Origin: Bacteroidota bacterium
Lineage (GTDB): Bacteria > Bacteroidota > Bacteroidia > 2-12-FULL-35-15
DNA length: 7,251 nt
NCBI GenBank assembly: GCA_026391935.1
Contig: JAPLDC010000308.1
Location: 1-7,251, forward strand
Direction: 5' to 3'
Shown here one piece after another: positions 1 through 6,687 of this stretch. How positions within the stretch are numbered: position 1 is the stretch's first letter; the number at the start of each line of letters is the position of its first letter. Under the pieces are notes generated by a model that worked only from the letters and a program-made list of their open reading frames with translations, searched no databases and had not been told where the DNA came from. Position numbers and translations under genes: made by a program.

Positions 1-386
1 GCTGTTGTTCCTGTTACGGTATAGGATGTTGTGGTTACTGGTGAAGCGGTTGCTGTATTTGCACCGGTAGAAGTAGCACCGGCACTCCAAGTATATGTTG
101 TTCCGCCACCGGCAGTTAATGTTGTCGCTACTCCCGCACAAATTGTCGGAGAGTTAACCGTGATAACTAATACCGGAGAAACAGTAACTGTTGCCACAGC
201 TGTGCTCGTACAACCTGCAGCCGAAGTTCCTGTTACTGTGTATGAAGTTGTTGAAGCAGGTGTAGCTGTTGCTGTAGTTATACCTGTTACTGTTACACCG
301 GCACTCCAAGAATAAGTGGATGCACCTCCTGCAGTTAATGTTGCGGTTCCACCCGGACAAATAGTTGCGGATGTGACTGTTGTTAT
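1..386 (-). repeat. SprB-like Ig repeats, distal pair
   Basis: Residues 1050-1121 and 1122 to the edge are two tandem units of about 72 residues. Each has IC-G--(T/A)TLTAGG, TY(S/T)WSAG, an Ala/Thr stretch, TTSYTVTGT and a closing strand. They match the pair at residues 818-957 and one unit in the upstream protein (552-620). The second unit is cut by the window edge. Confidence 0.85.
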
Positions 387-3300
387 TGGTGAAGGATTTA
401 CAGTAATTGTATAAGTACTTGGAGTTCCCACACAACCTAATAACGTTGGTGTAATGGTAATTGTGCCGGTAATTGCAGCAGCAGTGGCATTTGTTGCGGT
501 AAATGCAGGAACACTTGCAGTTCCACTTGCAACCAATCCTATATTAATATTAGAGTTCGTCCATGTAAATGTTGCTCCGGCAGGTGCACTAGTAAAAGTG
601 TTTAATGGGACTGCGGCACCAGGACAATAGGTGAGGTTAGCTTCTGCAGTTACAGTCGTTAAAGGCGTAACTGTTACAGTAGAAACAGCAGAATTGGAAC
701 AACCTGCAGTAGTTCCTGTGACAGTGTAAGTTGTAGTTCCAGCAGGGGTAACAGTGATCGGGTTAGTTATAGCGGCTGTTGACCAGAGATAGGTAGTTCC
801 ACCGGCAGCGGTAAGTGTAGCTGTAGCTCCAAAACAAATGGTAGGGGAATTCACCGTTACTAGAGGTAATGGAGTAACGGTTACAGTTGCTATAGCAGTT
901 GCTGTACATCCGTCAGTGCTTGTTCCTGTTACGGTATAAGTTGTCGTCGCCAGTGGAGTAGCTGTTGCAGTTGCTCCGCCTCCAGATGTTGCTCCAGCGC
1001 TCCAGGTATAGGTTGATGCACCGCCCGCCGTTAACACAGCAGTTTGTCCTGCACAAATAGTAATTGAATTGACAGTTACTATTGGCATTGGATAAATGGT
1101 AACTGTTGAGGTTGTAGTTGAGGTGCAGCCTCCTGGTCCAGTAACAATATGTGTGATAGTATATGTGCCTGGAGTGGTATAAGTTACAGTAACAGGACTA
1201 GTTGTTGAAGAGGCAGGACTTGCCCCCCCACCTCCAAAAGTCCATGATTGTGTATATCCTACAGGTATAGCAGGAGAACTAGTGAAAGTAAAAGAGTTAC
1301 CAGTCAAACAGGTATTCGCTGTTTGAGTGAAGGCTGATGTAGGTTGAGGATTGATGGTGATTGTGTAGGTAATGGGTAACCCAACACACCCTGATAAAGT
1401 GGGCGTAACGGTAATTGTACCTGTAATTGCGGCCGTAGTAGCATTTGTTCCAGTAAATCCAGGGACATTTCCGGTACCTGTCGCTGTTAAGCCAATTGCC
1501 ACATTTGAATTAGACCAGGTATATGTTGCCCCGGCCGGTACACTTACAAAATTTGTTGCGGCAATGGCGGTGCCAGCACAAACAGCTATATTGGCTGGTG
1601 CTGTAATTACTGGTAAAGGGTTTACTGTTACAGTAGTTATCGCAGTACAAGTTGTGGCACCATTTGTAACCGTAACGGTATAAGTGCCACTCATGGCGAC
1701 TGTTGAAGCAGGACGAGTAGGATTTTGCAGTGTTGATGTGAATGCACCGGGTCCACTCCAGCTATATGTTCCACCACCTGTTGCGTTTAATTGAATTGTA
1801 GCACCTGCACAATAAGGCCCTGTATTAGTTGCTGTGGCGACGCAAGAAGTACAGGGGGCTGGTGCAGTATAAGTTTGAGTCAGCGTACATGTTGCATCAG
1901 CGGTAAAGCCAGCAGTAATTGTACAAGGGCCACCAGTAGGTGTAATGCCGGATATAGTATAATTGTAAGGACTCACAAGGCCAGAACTTGGCACAGTAAC
2001 ACTTCCACCACAACTACTTGTGATTACTAGATTTCCTGTAGCAGGAGGGTATACAAAGGTTACAGACCCGGTAACTGAATACGTATTAGTAGCAGGTACA
2101 CAGGCCCCTGGAACTGCTGTCAAAGCAGACATTCCGCAAAGTACAGCACAATTTGTACTTCCTGGTCCGAGCGTTTGACTGAACTGAATAACCCCGGCAG
2201 TGTTTGAGAAATTAGTTAATAATAAAATATAAAATTGGCCTACTATTGCATTTGGAATATTTGCTGTTTCTGTTGCGGCAGCAGAATAACTACAACTTAA
2301 AATATTTGCTGCCGAAATTCCTGCACAACCCGCAGCTTGACTTGTAAAAGGACCCCATAAACAATAGTCGACATCTAAATTCCCGGCACCGGCAGTTGTA
2401 CCTTGATTGATCCCAATACTAAGATTTCCGGCTGTGGCAGCTTGCATAAAATACCAAACAGGATTTGGTGTAGAAAATAAACAGCCATATGTTCCACCGC
2501 TACCTAAAGATGCAATACCTGTATTATTGGGGAAGGTATAAGTTGTTCCGGTACAAAAAGGGATAGCCTGAGAACAATCATCTCCAGGTCCAGGAGGCAC
2601 AACAACAGGTGTTGTGATACAAATATTAAATGTTGTTGTTGCAGGAACACCTGAAAAATAATCATAAATTCTTACCCAATAAGTTTGTCCGATAGTGAGG
2701 CCCGCTATTGTGCTGCCACCAGTAGATCCACTCAAATAAGCAAAGTCGTTACAACTCATAGCTGTTAGTCCGCCACACGTTCCAGAGAAAATCTCAACGA
2801 CTGGATCAAAGCTTGCCGATGCTGCTACCGTTATTACTTGAGAAGTTCCTGCCGCTACGAAGGAATACCAAACATCATCATCAGCAGTACCAACACAACC
2901 AGCTAAGGTTTGTGTTGCACCTGAAGTAGTTCCTGAAGTATATGTACAAGCCACCCCTGGAGTTAAAACTGTTGCTGCACATGGATTGTCATTTGCGGGA
3001 GGAGGAGGAGGTGCCGGATTTGCAACATCACAAATACCAAAAGTACCTGTGCCGCTAAAATAAGACCACACCCTTACATAGTATGTTGCACCTGGTGTTA
3101 AACCCGATTGAACAATTTGAGGCATTAGACCAATAGCATCATCGCTACATGCAATTTGTGTTGGTGCTCCACAAGGTCCGTTATATAATGCCATTCCTCC
3201 ATCTGTAATACCTCCACCTGACATAGTAAGTGTTATACTTCCACTAGCTGGAGCAACGATACTATACCATACATCAGGTGCTCCCGGTGAGGCACAGGTT

Positions 3301-3533
3301 GGTGCACCACCGTTAGCAGCATCGCTAGCATACGTTGCACCCACGGTAGTTCCATTTGTAACAATACAAGTTGCATTTGTTGCCAGAGCAGTTGCAGCAC
3401 AAGGTGTATTTCCTTGCCCGAATATTTGACCGGATAGAAGAAGAAATAATCCTAAAAAAACTCCAATTATTTTTTTTGAAATTGAACTTTTTAGAACTTT
3501 TCGAATTCTTGTTTTATGTAAATTTATTTTCAT
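1..3533 (-). CDS. Giant secreted Ig/PKD-repeat surface protein, 3' end outside window
   Basis: Open for 1177 codons plus two bases with no stop; the C-terminus lies beyond base 1. The start is the ATG at 3533-3531, the only Met before residue 104, and it begins a signal peptide with a long basic n-region (residues 1-21) and a hydrophobic core (about 22-36), probably cut before Gln40. Order of domains: two tandem beta-sandwich-like domains (about 44-170 and 184-306, each with a VWYS motif and a YxVR(V/I) motif) joined by a Pro-rich linker (173-180); a Cys-rich module (318-455); one six-cysteine repeat (466-564); an Ig-like domain (564-640); a PKD-like domain (642-730); a degenerate PKD (731-815); two SprB-like Ig repeats (818-957); another PKD-like domain (958-1049); two more Ig repeats (1050 to the edge). 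By analogy with its upstream relative it probably ends in a T9SS sorting domain, but this is not visible. Probable role: extracellular adhesin or matrix protein (inference). There is no lysine after residue 21. Confidence 0.93.
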   Translation of the reverse strand, partial: MKINLHKTRIRKVLKSSISKKIIGVFLGLFLLLSGQIFGQGNTPCAATALATNATCIVTNGTTVGATYASDAANGGAPTCASPGAPDVWYSIVAPASGSITLTMSGGGITDGGMALYNGPCGAPTQIACSDDAIGLMPQIVQSGLTPGATYYVRVWSYFSGTGTFGICDVANPAPPPPPANDNPCAATVLTPGVACTYTSGTTSGATQTLAGCVGTADDDVWYSFVAAGTSQVITVAASASFDPVVEIFSGTCGGLTAMSCNDFAYLSGSTGGSTIAGLTIGQTYWVRIYDYFSGVPATTTFNICITTPVVVPPGPGDDCSQAIPFCTGTTYTFPNNTGIASLGSGGTYGCLFSTPNPVWYFMQAATAGNLSIGINQGTTAGAGNLDVDYCLWGPFTSQAAGCAGISAANILSCSYSAAATETANIPNAIVGQFYILLLTNFSNTAGVIQFSQTLGPGSTNCAVLCGMSALTAVPGACVPATNTYSVTGSVTFVYPPATGNLVITSSCGGSVTVPSSGLVSPYNYTISGITPTGGPCTITAGFTADATCTLTQTYTAPAPCTSCVATATNTGPYCAGATIQLNATGGGTYSWSGPGAFTSTLQNPTRPASTVAMSGTYTVTVTNGATTCTAITTVTVNPLPVITAPANIAVCAGTAIAATNFVSVPAGATYTWSNSNVAIGLTATGTGNVPGFTGTNATTAAITGTITVTPTLSGCVGLPITYTITINPQPTSAFTQTANTCLTGNSFTFTSSPAIPVGYTQSWTFGGGGASPASSTTSPVTVTYTTPGTYTITHIVTGPGGCTSTTTSTVTIYPMPIVTVNSITICAGQTAVLTAGGASTYTWSAGATSGGGATATATPLATTTYTVTGTSTDGCTATAIATVTVTPLPLVTVNSPTICFGATATLTAAGGTTYLWSTAAITNPITVTPAGTTTYTVTGTTAGCSNSAVSTVTVTPLTTVTAEANLTYCPGAAVPLNTFTSAPAGATFTWTNSNINIGLVASGTASVPAFTATNATAAAITGTITITPTLLGCVGTPSTYTITVNPSPITTVTSATICPGGTATLTAGGASTYSWSAGVTVTGITTATATPASTTSYTVTGTSAAGCTSTAVATVTVSPVLVITVNSPTICAGVATTLTAGGGTTYTWSAGATSTGANTATASPVTTTSYTVTGTT
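387..662 (-). repeat. PKD-like domain, second copy
   Basis: Residues 958-1049 repeat residues 642-730 of the same protein. Shared blocks are PAGATFTW/PAGATYTW, SN-NIGL/SNVAIGL, the ATNAT-AAITGTIT block, TPTL-GCVG and YTIT-NP. It resembles the PKD-like domains often placed between Ig repeats in T9SS substrates. Confidence 0.85.
663..1082 (-). repeat. SprB-like Ig repeats, proximal pair
   Basis: Residues 818-889 and 890-957 are two tandem Ig-like units with the pattern TIC-G-TATLTA-G---Y-WS, then TTTYTVTGT, a GC, and VTVTPL. The second is shorter and carries an ITNPITV segment that also occurs in the single unit of the upstream protein (residues 583-589). Confidence 0.85.
1344..1610 (-). repeat. 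PKD-like domain, first copy
   Basis: Residues 642-730, the earlier copy of the unit at 958-1049. It is followed by a degenerate PKD domain (residues 731-815) that is missing after the second copy. Confidence 0.85.
1842..2138 (-). repeat. Single six-cysteine repeat in the downstream paralogue
   Basis: Residues 466-564 of the downstream protein carry one copy of the same unit, with cysteines at 466, 478, 508, 537, 549 and 561. The spacing is identical to the third copy in the upstream protein, including the following Cys three residues on (564 here, 470 there). The sequence blocks PPATGNL, SSCGGS and YTAPAPC match as well. Confidence 0.88.
2169..2582 (-). repeat. Cys-rich module, copy in downstream protein
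   Basis: Residues 318-455, the counterpart of the N-terminal module of the upstream protein. Cysteines lie at 320, 327, 351, 391, 403 and 414. Here the module is internal, preceded by two extra domains and a short Pro-rich linker, which indicates that it moves as a unit between architectures. Confidence 0.85.
2616..3404 (-). repeat. Two tandem N-terminal beta-sandwich-like domains
   Basis: Residues 44-170 and 184-306 are two diverged copies. Each has PCAAT near the start, a (T)SGAT/TVGAT block, VWYS(I/F)VA, a (Y/F)(N/S)G-CG block followed by an acidic stretch after Cys, a G-T-G-TY(Y/W)VR segment, and ends in YFSG---TF-IC. They resemble pre-peptidase-type or CUB-like binding domains common in secreted Bacteroidota proteins; this family link is inference. 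A linker with five consecutive prolines separates them (about 2990-3015). Confidence 0.75.
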
Positions 3534-3578
3534 ACAAGGGAGAGTTTGTATTCGTTTCAGTTTGAGTATCAATAAATA

Positions 3579-3998
3579 TTATTTTTTATAAATAAACTCT
3601 TTATAAGAGATCATTTTTACATTGTGTTCAGCTAATTTTGATTTTATTGCTGCTAGATAATCCGAGCCATCATCTTTTGGACAATTCACATAGACTAATA
3701 AATTTTTTGCATCAATAGTACAATCAATGACTCCCGGAATATTTTTGATTACCGTAATAAATTTTGAAGGGTTTTGTTGGGCTCCTTCTAATTGATCTGC
3801 TGAAATAACATATTGAACATTTAACCCTTGAAATCTTGGCAACCCATGATTCAGATTTGTTGTTATTGCCATTTTTACAGCATCTGCACTCATTACTTGA
3901 ATGCTGCTTTGTGCAGATATTTTATTCGAAAATAAAAATAAAATAAAAATAGAAATCCCTATTTTTATTGATCTTTCAAATTTAGAAGTAGAATTCAT
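3579..3998 (-). CDS. Small secreted protein of unknown function, possible HMA-like fold
   Basis: 139 codons. I do not recognise a named family. Residues 1-29 form a signal peptide (Lys/Arg n-region, hydrophobic segment about 12-24, SAQ at the cleavage site), giving a mature protein of about 110 residues starting at Gln30. The C-terminal half (about 78-135) reads like a ferredoxin-like beta-alpha-beta-beta-alpha-beta unit: an IPGV turn at 87-90 after a helix, strands around 91-96 and 100-105, then a helix 113-125 ending in EHNV. This resembles heavy-metal-associated (HMA) domains but without their CxxC metal site; Cys93 and Cys106 could instead form a disulfide. It lies 25 bases after the stop of the upstream surface protein and 45 bases before the start of the downstream one, so it is probably co-transcribed and acts in the periplasm or outside. 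It is Lys-rich, unlike both neighbours. No T9SS sorting domain is seen. Confidence 0.85.
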   Translation of the reverse strand: MNSTSKFERSIKIGISIFILFLFSNKISAQSSIQVMSADAVKMAITTNLNHGLPRFQGLNVQYVISADQLEGAQQNPSKFITVIKNIPGVIDCTIDAKNLLVYVNCPKDDGSDYLAAIKSKLAEHNVKMISYKEFIYKK

Positions 3999-4023
3999 AG
4001 GATTTTTTTATAAAAAATGTTTC

Positions 4024-6657
4024 TTATTTAACAATTGTTACATGCCCGATGGCTTTGTGTTTTCCACCTTTGAAATCTCTGTAATTGAAGTGGTATACAT
4101 AAACATCAATTTCAACAACTTCTCCATTATTATTTACTGCGCCATTCCATCCAACTTTAAGATCTCTGGAAGTAAATATTTTATTTCCCCATCTATCGAA
4201 GATCAACATTTCAAAATTGTCTGGAGAAATACCATGCGAATAAATATTAAAAACATCGTTCACTCCATCACCATTCGGAGAAAATGAATTCGGAATATAA
4301 GAAGTAACAATATCATCAATAAAAATCATATAAGTTATTGAATCAATACAGCCATTTGCTGTTGAAGAATATAAAGTTACCGGATATGCTCCCATATCTC
4401 CCCATGTATGAATAGGGTTTTCTGTGGTTGAAGAAGTATTATCTCCGAAATCCCAAGACCAAATAGTTGAATTGATTGAAGCGTTTGTAAAGAATGCTGT
4501 TGGATTTAAGATGTCAATGGTAGTTGGAGCAAATGTGAAATTAGCCATCGGCTGAGCAAAAACATTTACCATACAAGGTATGGAGTCCGTTGTTGAACAT
4601 CCCGCTCCGAAACTAACCGTTAATGTTACCGTGTGGCATCCATTGATCAAATAAACATGTGAAGTAGTAGGACCTGTTCCTGTTGTCCCATCACCAAAAT
4701 TCCAAGTATATGTTGCTCCCGGATTCCCTGTTTGGTCAGCAGTGAAACTTGCCGAAACAGGATTGCAACCGCTTAAATTTACTCCAGCAAAACTAACGAT
4801 CGGTGGAGGGGAGCTTGTTACAACTGCTACCGCAGTTCCTGTGCAACCTGCTGTTGTTCCTGTTACGGTATAGCTTGTGGATGTTCCTGGAACTGTTATT
4901 GGATTGGTTATTTCACCGGAAGACCAGGAATAAGTTGTAGCTCCGCTTGCTGTAAGTGTTGTCGAAATGCCTGTACATGTTGTCGGAGAATTCACTATAA
5001 CAACAGGAAGGGCATTTATTGTAACTGTGGTGCTGGAAGCTCCGCTGCAGGGTGGTGTTACTATATTAATTGTAACAGTGTAAACTCCTGACATTGCCGC
5101 GGTAGTTGCAGGAATTGTAGGGTTTTGCAGTGTTGAAACAAATCCACCGGGACCTGTCCAGCTATAGGTTGCGCCTGCAACAGTTGTTGCTGTGAGGTTT
5201 AATGTTTGTCCGGCACATAATGGACCATTGTTAGCTGCAGTTACAGGGCATAACGTACAAGAGGCTGGGGCTGTATAGTTTTGAGTTAAGATACACAAAG
5301 GATCTGCAGAAAATACGGCTGTAACAACACAGGCAGAACCGTTAGACGTTAGTCCGTTTAAGGCGTATGCGAGTGGACTCACAAATGGTGGACTCAAAAT
5401 TTGCACCGTACCTCCGCAAGAACTTGAAACCGTTAAGGTTCCTGTTGCTGGCGGATTTACAAAGGAGATACTTCCTGTAACTGAATAATTGTTTGTTACA
5501 GGATCACATGCCGATGGTGTTGCAGTTAATGCCGTTATCGAACATGAAACCGGACAAGGTGCTGGAGCAATATACGCTTGCGTGAAAGTACAAGCAGGAT
5601 CTGCAGAAAAAACAGCAGTAACATTACAGGATGCACCGTTTGAAGTTAATCCCGGGAAGCTATAGGCTGCAGGACTTGTAAATGGTGGGTTTATAACAAC
5701 CGGTGTTCCTCCGCAAGAATTCGTAATTGTCAAAGTACCGGTAGCAGGAGCATTCACAAAAGTAACGTTTCCGCTCACATCATATTGTTGAGTTACAGCA
5801 TTACAAGCTGTTGGCGTTGCAGTAACTGCAGATATCAAACAGGAAACAGTACAAGGGGCCGTAGCTGTGAAAGGAGTTGTTAGTGTGCACAGTGGGTCGC
5901 CAGAAAACACGGCCGTTACTGTACAACCTGCTCCTGTGGCAGGCATTCCGGCCAGTGAGTAACTGACGGATGTAGCTGGAAATGGTGGATTAAACACTTG
6001 CGTGACGCCGCTACAGCTATTCGTGACGGTTAACGTGCCGGTGGTAGGCGGGTCGGCATAAGTTATGACGCCATTCAAGGTATACGTATTTGTTGCAGGG
6101 TTACAAGGCCCTGGGATGGCTGTTAATCCTGTCATGTTGCAGAGGATAGCGCAGTTGGTTGTTGCAGTGCTGAAGCCGTTGGAGGCAAAAGTAATGTCTG
6201 CAGGTACTCCTGCAAAATTGGTTAAAAGCAAAATATAAAATTGCCCTGTCAAGGCAGATAGGATGGTACAGGTTTCATTCGCTGCTGTGGAATAGCTGCA
6301 ATCAACAGCCGTTCCCGTCAATCCGGAAGCACAGCCTGCAGAAGGCGAGGTAAATGGTCCCCAACAAATAAAGTCCACATCAGTACCAGAACCTGCTGCA
6401 GTCTGTTGAGAAATATCGATGATCAAAGTGCCCGGGGTTGCGATTTGCACATAATAAAATGCAGGATTCGGTTGAGAAAGTAAGCAACCATAATTCGGAC
6501 CCGCTGCTGCGGTTGTTGTCGTAGATGCAGGGAAAGTATAGGTTACACCTGTACAAAATGGATCGGCTGTTGTGCAATCACCACCTTGAGCTATTACCAA
6601 ATTTGGTATAAAAAATACAATTGCAAAAACGAGAAGAAGGAGTGTCGTCTTTTTCAT
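4024..6657 (-). CDS. T9SS type B secreted surface protein with six-Cys, Ig-like and PKD repeats
   Basis: 877 aa from the ATG at 6657. The frame also has an ATG 11 codons upstream, but the chosen start opens directly into a signal peptide (MKK, Leu-rich core, VIA/Q cleavage before Gln24). Domains: Cys-rich module 26-165; three tandem six-cysteine repeats of about 99 residues (from Cys173, Cys273 and Cys372); Ig-like domain 471-551; SprB-like Ig repeat 552-620; PKD 621-703 with a TWNFGDG motif at 651-657; PKD 704-783 with WSWDFGD at 733-739; C-terminal domain 784-877 carrying PNSFSPNGDGVND (789-801) and the IFDRWGNK motif (819-826). That last domain is the gliding-motility-associated type B sorting signal, which in known proteins directs export across the outer membrane by the type IX system. 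The protein is therefore probably released or surface-attached, with an adhesive or matrix role inferred from the PKD and Ig domains; no catalytic motif is seen. First gene of a probable three-gene unit. Confidence 0.95.
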   Translation of the reverse strand: MKKTTLLLLVFAIVFFIPNLVIAQGGDCTTADPFCTGVTYTFPASTTTTAAAGPNYGCLLSQPNPAFYYVQIATPGTLIIDISQQTAAGSGTDVDFICWGPFTSPSAGCASGLTGTAVDCSYSTAANETCTILSALTGQFYILLLTNFAGVPADITFASNGFSTATTNCAILCNMTGLTAIPGPCNPATNTYTLNGVITYADPPTTGTLTVTNSCSGVTQVFNPPFPATSVSYSLAGMPATGAGCTVTAVFSGDPLCTLTTPFTATAPCTVSCLISAVTATPTACNAVTQQYDVSGNVTFVNAPATGTLTITNSCGGTPVVINPPFTSPAAYSFPGLTSNGASCNVTAVFSADPACTFTQAYIAPAPCPVSCSITALTATPSACDPVTNNYSVTGSISFVNPPATGTLTVSSSCGGTVQILSPPFVSPLAYALNGLTSNGSACVVTAVFSADPLCILTQNYTAPASCTLCPVTAANNGPLCAGQTLNLTATTVAGATYSWTGPGGFVSTLQNPTIPATTAAMSGVYTVTINIVTPPCSGASSTTVTINALPVVIVNSPTTCTGISTTLTASGATTYSWSSGEITNPITVPGTSTSYTVTGTTAGCTGTAVAVVTSSPPPIVSFAGVNLSGCNPVSASFTADQTGNPGATYTWNFGDGTTGTGPTTSHVYLINGCHTVTLTVSFGAGCSTTDSIPCMVNVFAQPMANFTFAPTTIDILNPTAFFTNASINSTIWSWDFGDNTSSTTENPIHTWGDMGAYPVTLYSSTANGCIDSITYMIFIDDIVTSYIPNSFSPNGDGVNDVFNIYSHGISPDNFEMLIFDRWGNKIFTSRDLKVGWNGAVNNNGEVVEIDVYVYHFNYRDFKGGKHKAIGHVTIVK
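4027..4308 (-). other. T9SS type B sorting domain
   Basis: Residues 784-877. The FSPNGDGVNDVF stretch, IFDRWGNKIF and the GWNG block are hallmarks of the gliding-motility-associated C-terminal domain. All Lys and Arg of the mature protein are in this domain. Confidence 0.95.
4309..4797 (-). other. Tandem PKD domains in the upstream protein
   Basis: Residues 621-703 and 704-783. Both keep the PKD core: NFGDGTTGTGPTTSHVY in the first and DFGDNTSSTTENPIHTW in the second, each followed by G-(H/Y)-VTL and a closing strand. They sit directly before the sorting domain, a usual order in type B T9SS substrates. Confidence 0.9.
5248..6141 (-). repeat. Three tandem six-cysteine repeats
   Basis: Residues 173-470 of the upstream surface protein contain three copies of a unit of about 99 residues. 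Cysteines fall at 173/185/215/245/257/269, then 273/285/315/344/356/368, then 372/384/414/443/455/467, so the spacing is 12, 30, 29-30, 12, 12 in every copy. Shared blocks include an LTA-P--C opening, PPATGTLT, a SC(G/S)G motif, PPF, a VTAVFS-DP-C block and AP(C) at the end. The copies are also visibly similar at the DNA level. The unit is probably a disulfide-stabilised beta domain; I do not know a family name for it. Confidence 0.9.
6163..6582 (-). repeat. Cys-rich N-terminal module, copy in upstream protein
   Basis: Residues 26-165 are collinear with residues 318-455 of the downstream protein. Shared blocks are PFCTG-TYTFP, YGCL-S-PNP, WGPFTS, AGCA, CSYS-A--ET and GQFYILLLTNF. Cysteines 28, 35, 58, 98, 109 and 120 have counterparts at nearly the same spacing; Cys130 does not. 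Probably a beta-sandwich domain; no family name is assigned. Confidence 0.85.
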
Positions 6658-6687
6658 AAAGAAAGTTTTATCGCTACTAATATAATG

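Noticed and set aside
154..435. 93-codon open frame on the minus strand inside the left giant gene
   Set aside because: It overlaps the long open frame (1-3533) in another phase, and the translation is Asn/Cys/Ser-rich noise typical of a shifted Thr/Ala-rich gene.
1..1100. Regularly spaced similar segments, considered as a CRISPR-like array
   Set aside because: They are diverged, in frame with one long coding sequence and about 72 codons apart, so they are protein repeats.
1372..1683. Val/Ala-rich open frame on the plus strand (also 31-315 and 1791-2030)
   Set aside because: Antisense shadows of the repeat coding sequence; the Val-rich plus-strand frames arise from Thr/Ala codons read backwards, with no leader or signal of their own.
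4002..4017. A/T-only inverted repeat between the first and second genes, considered as a terminator
   Set aside because: The stem is only A and T in a 25-base gap and would be unstable; it is more likely the A-rich leader of the small gene.
3901..4287. 128-codon plus-strand open frame across the small gene and the sorting domain
   Set aside because: It is antisense to two well-supported genes and has no recognisable domain.
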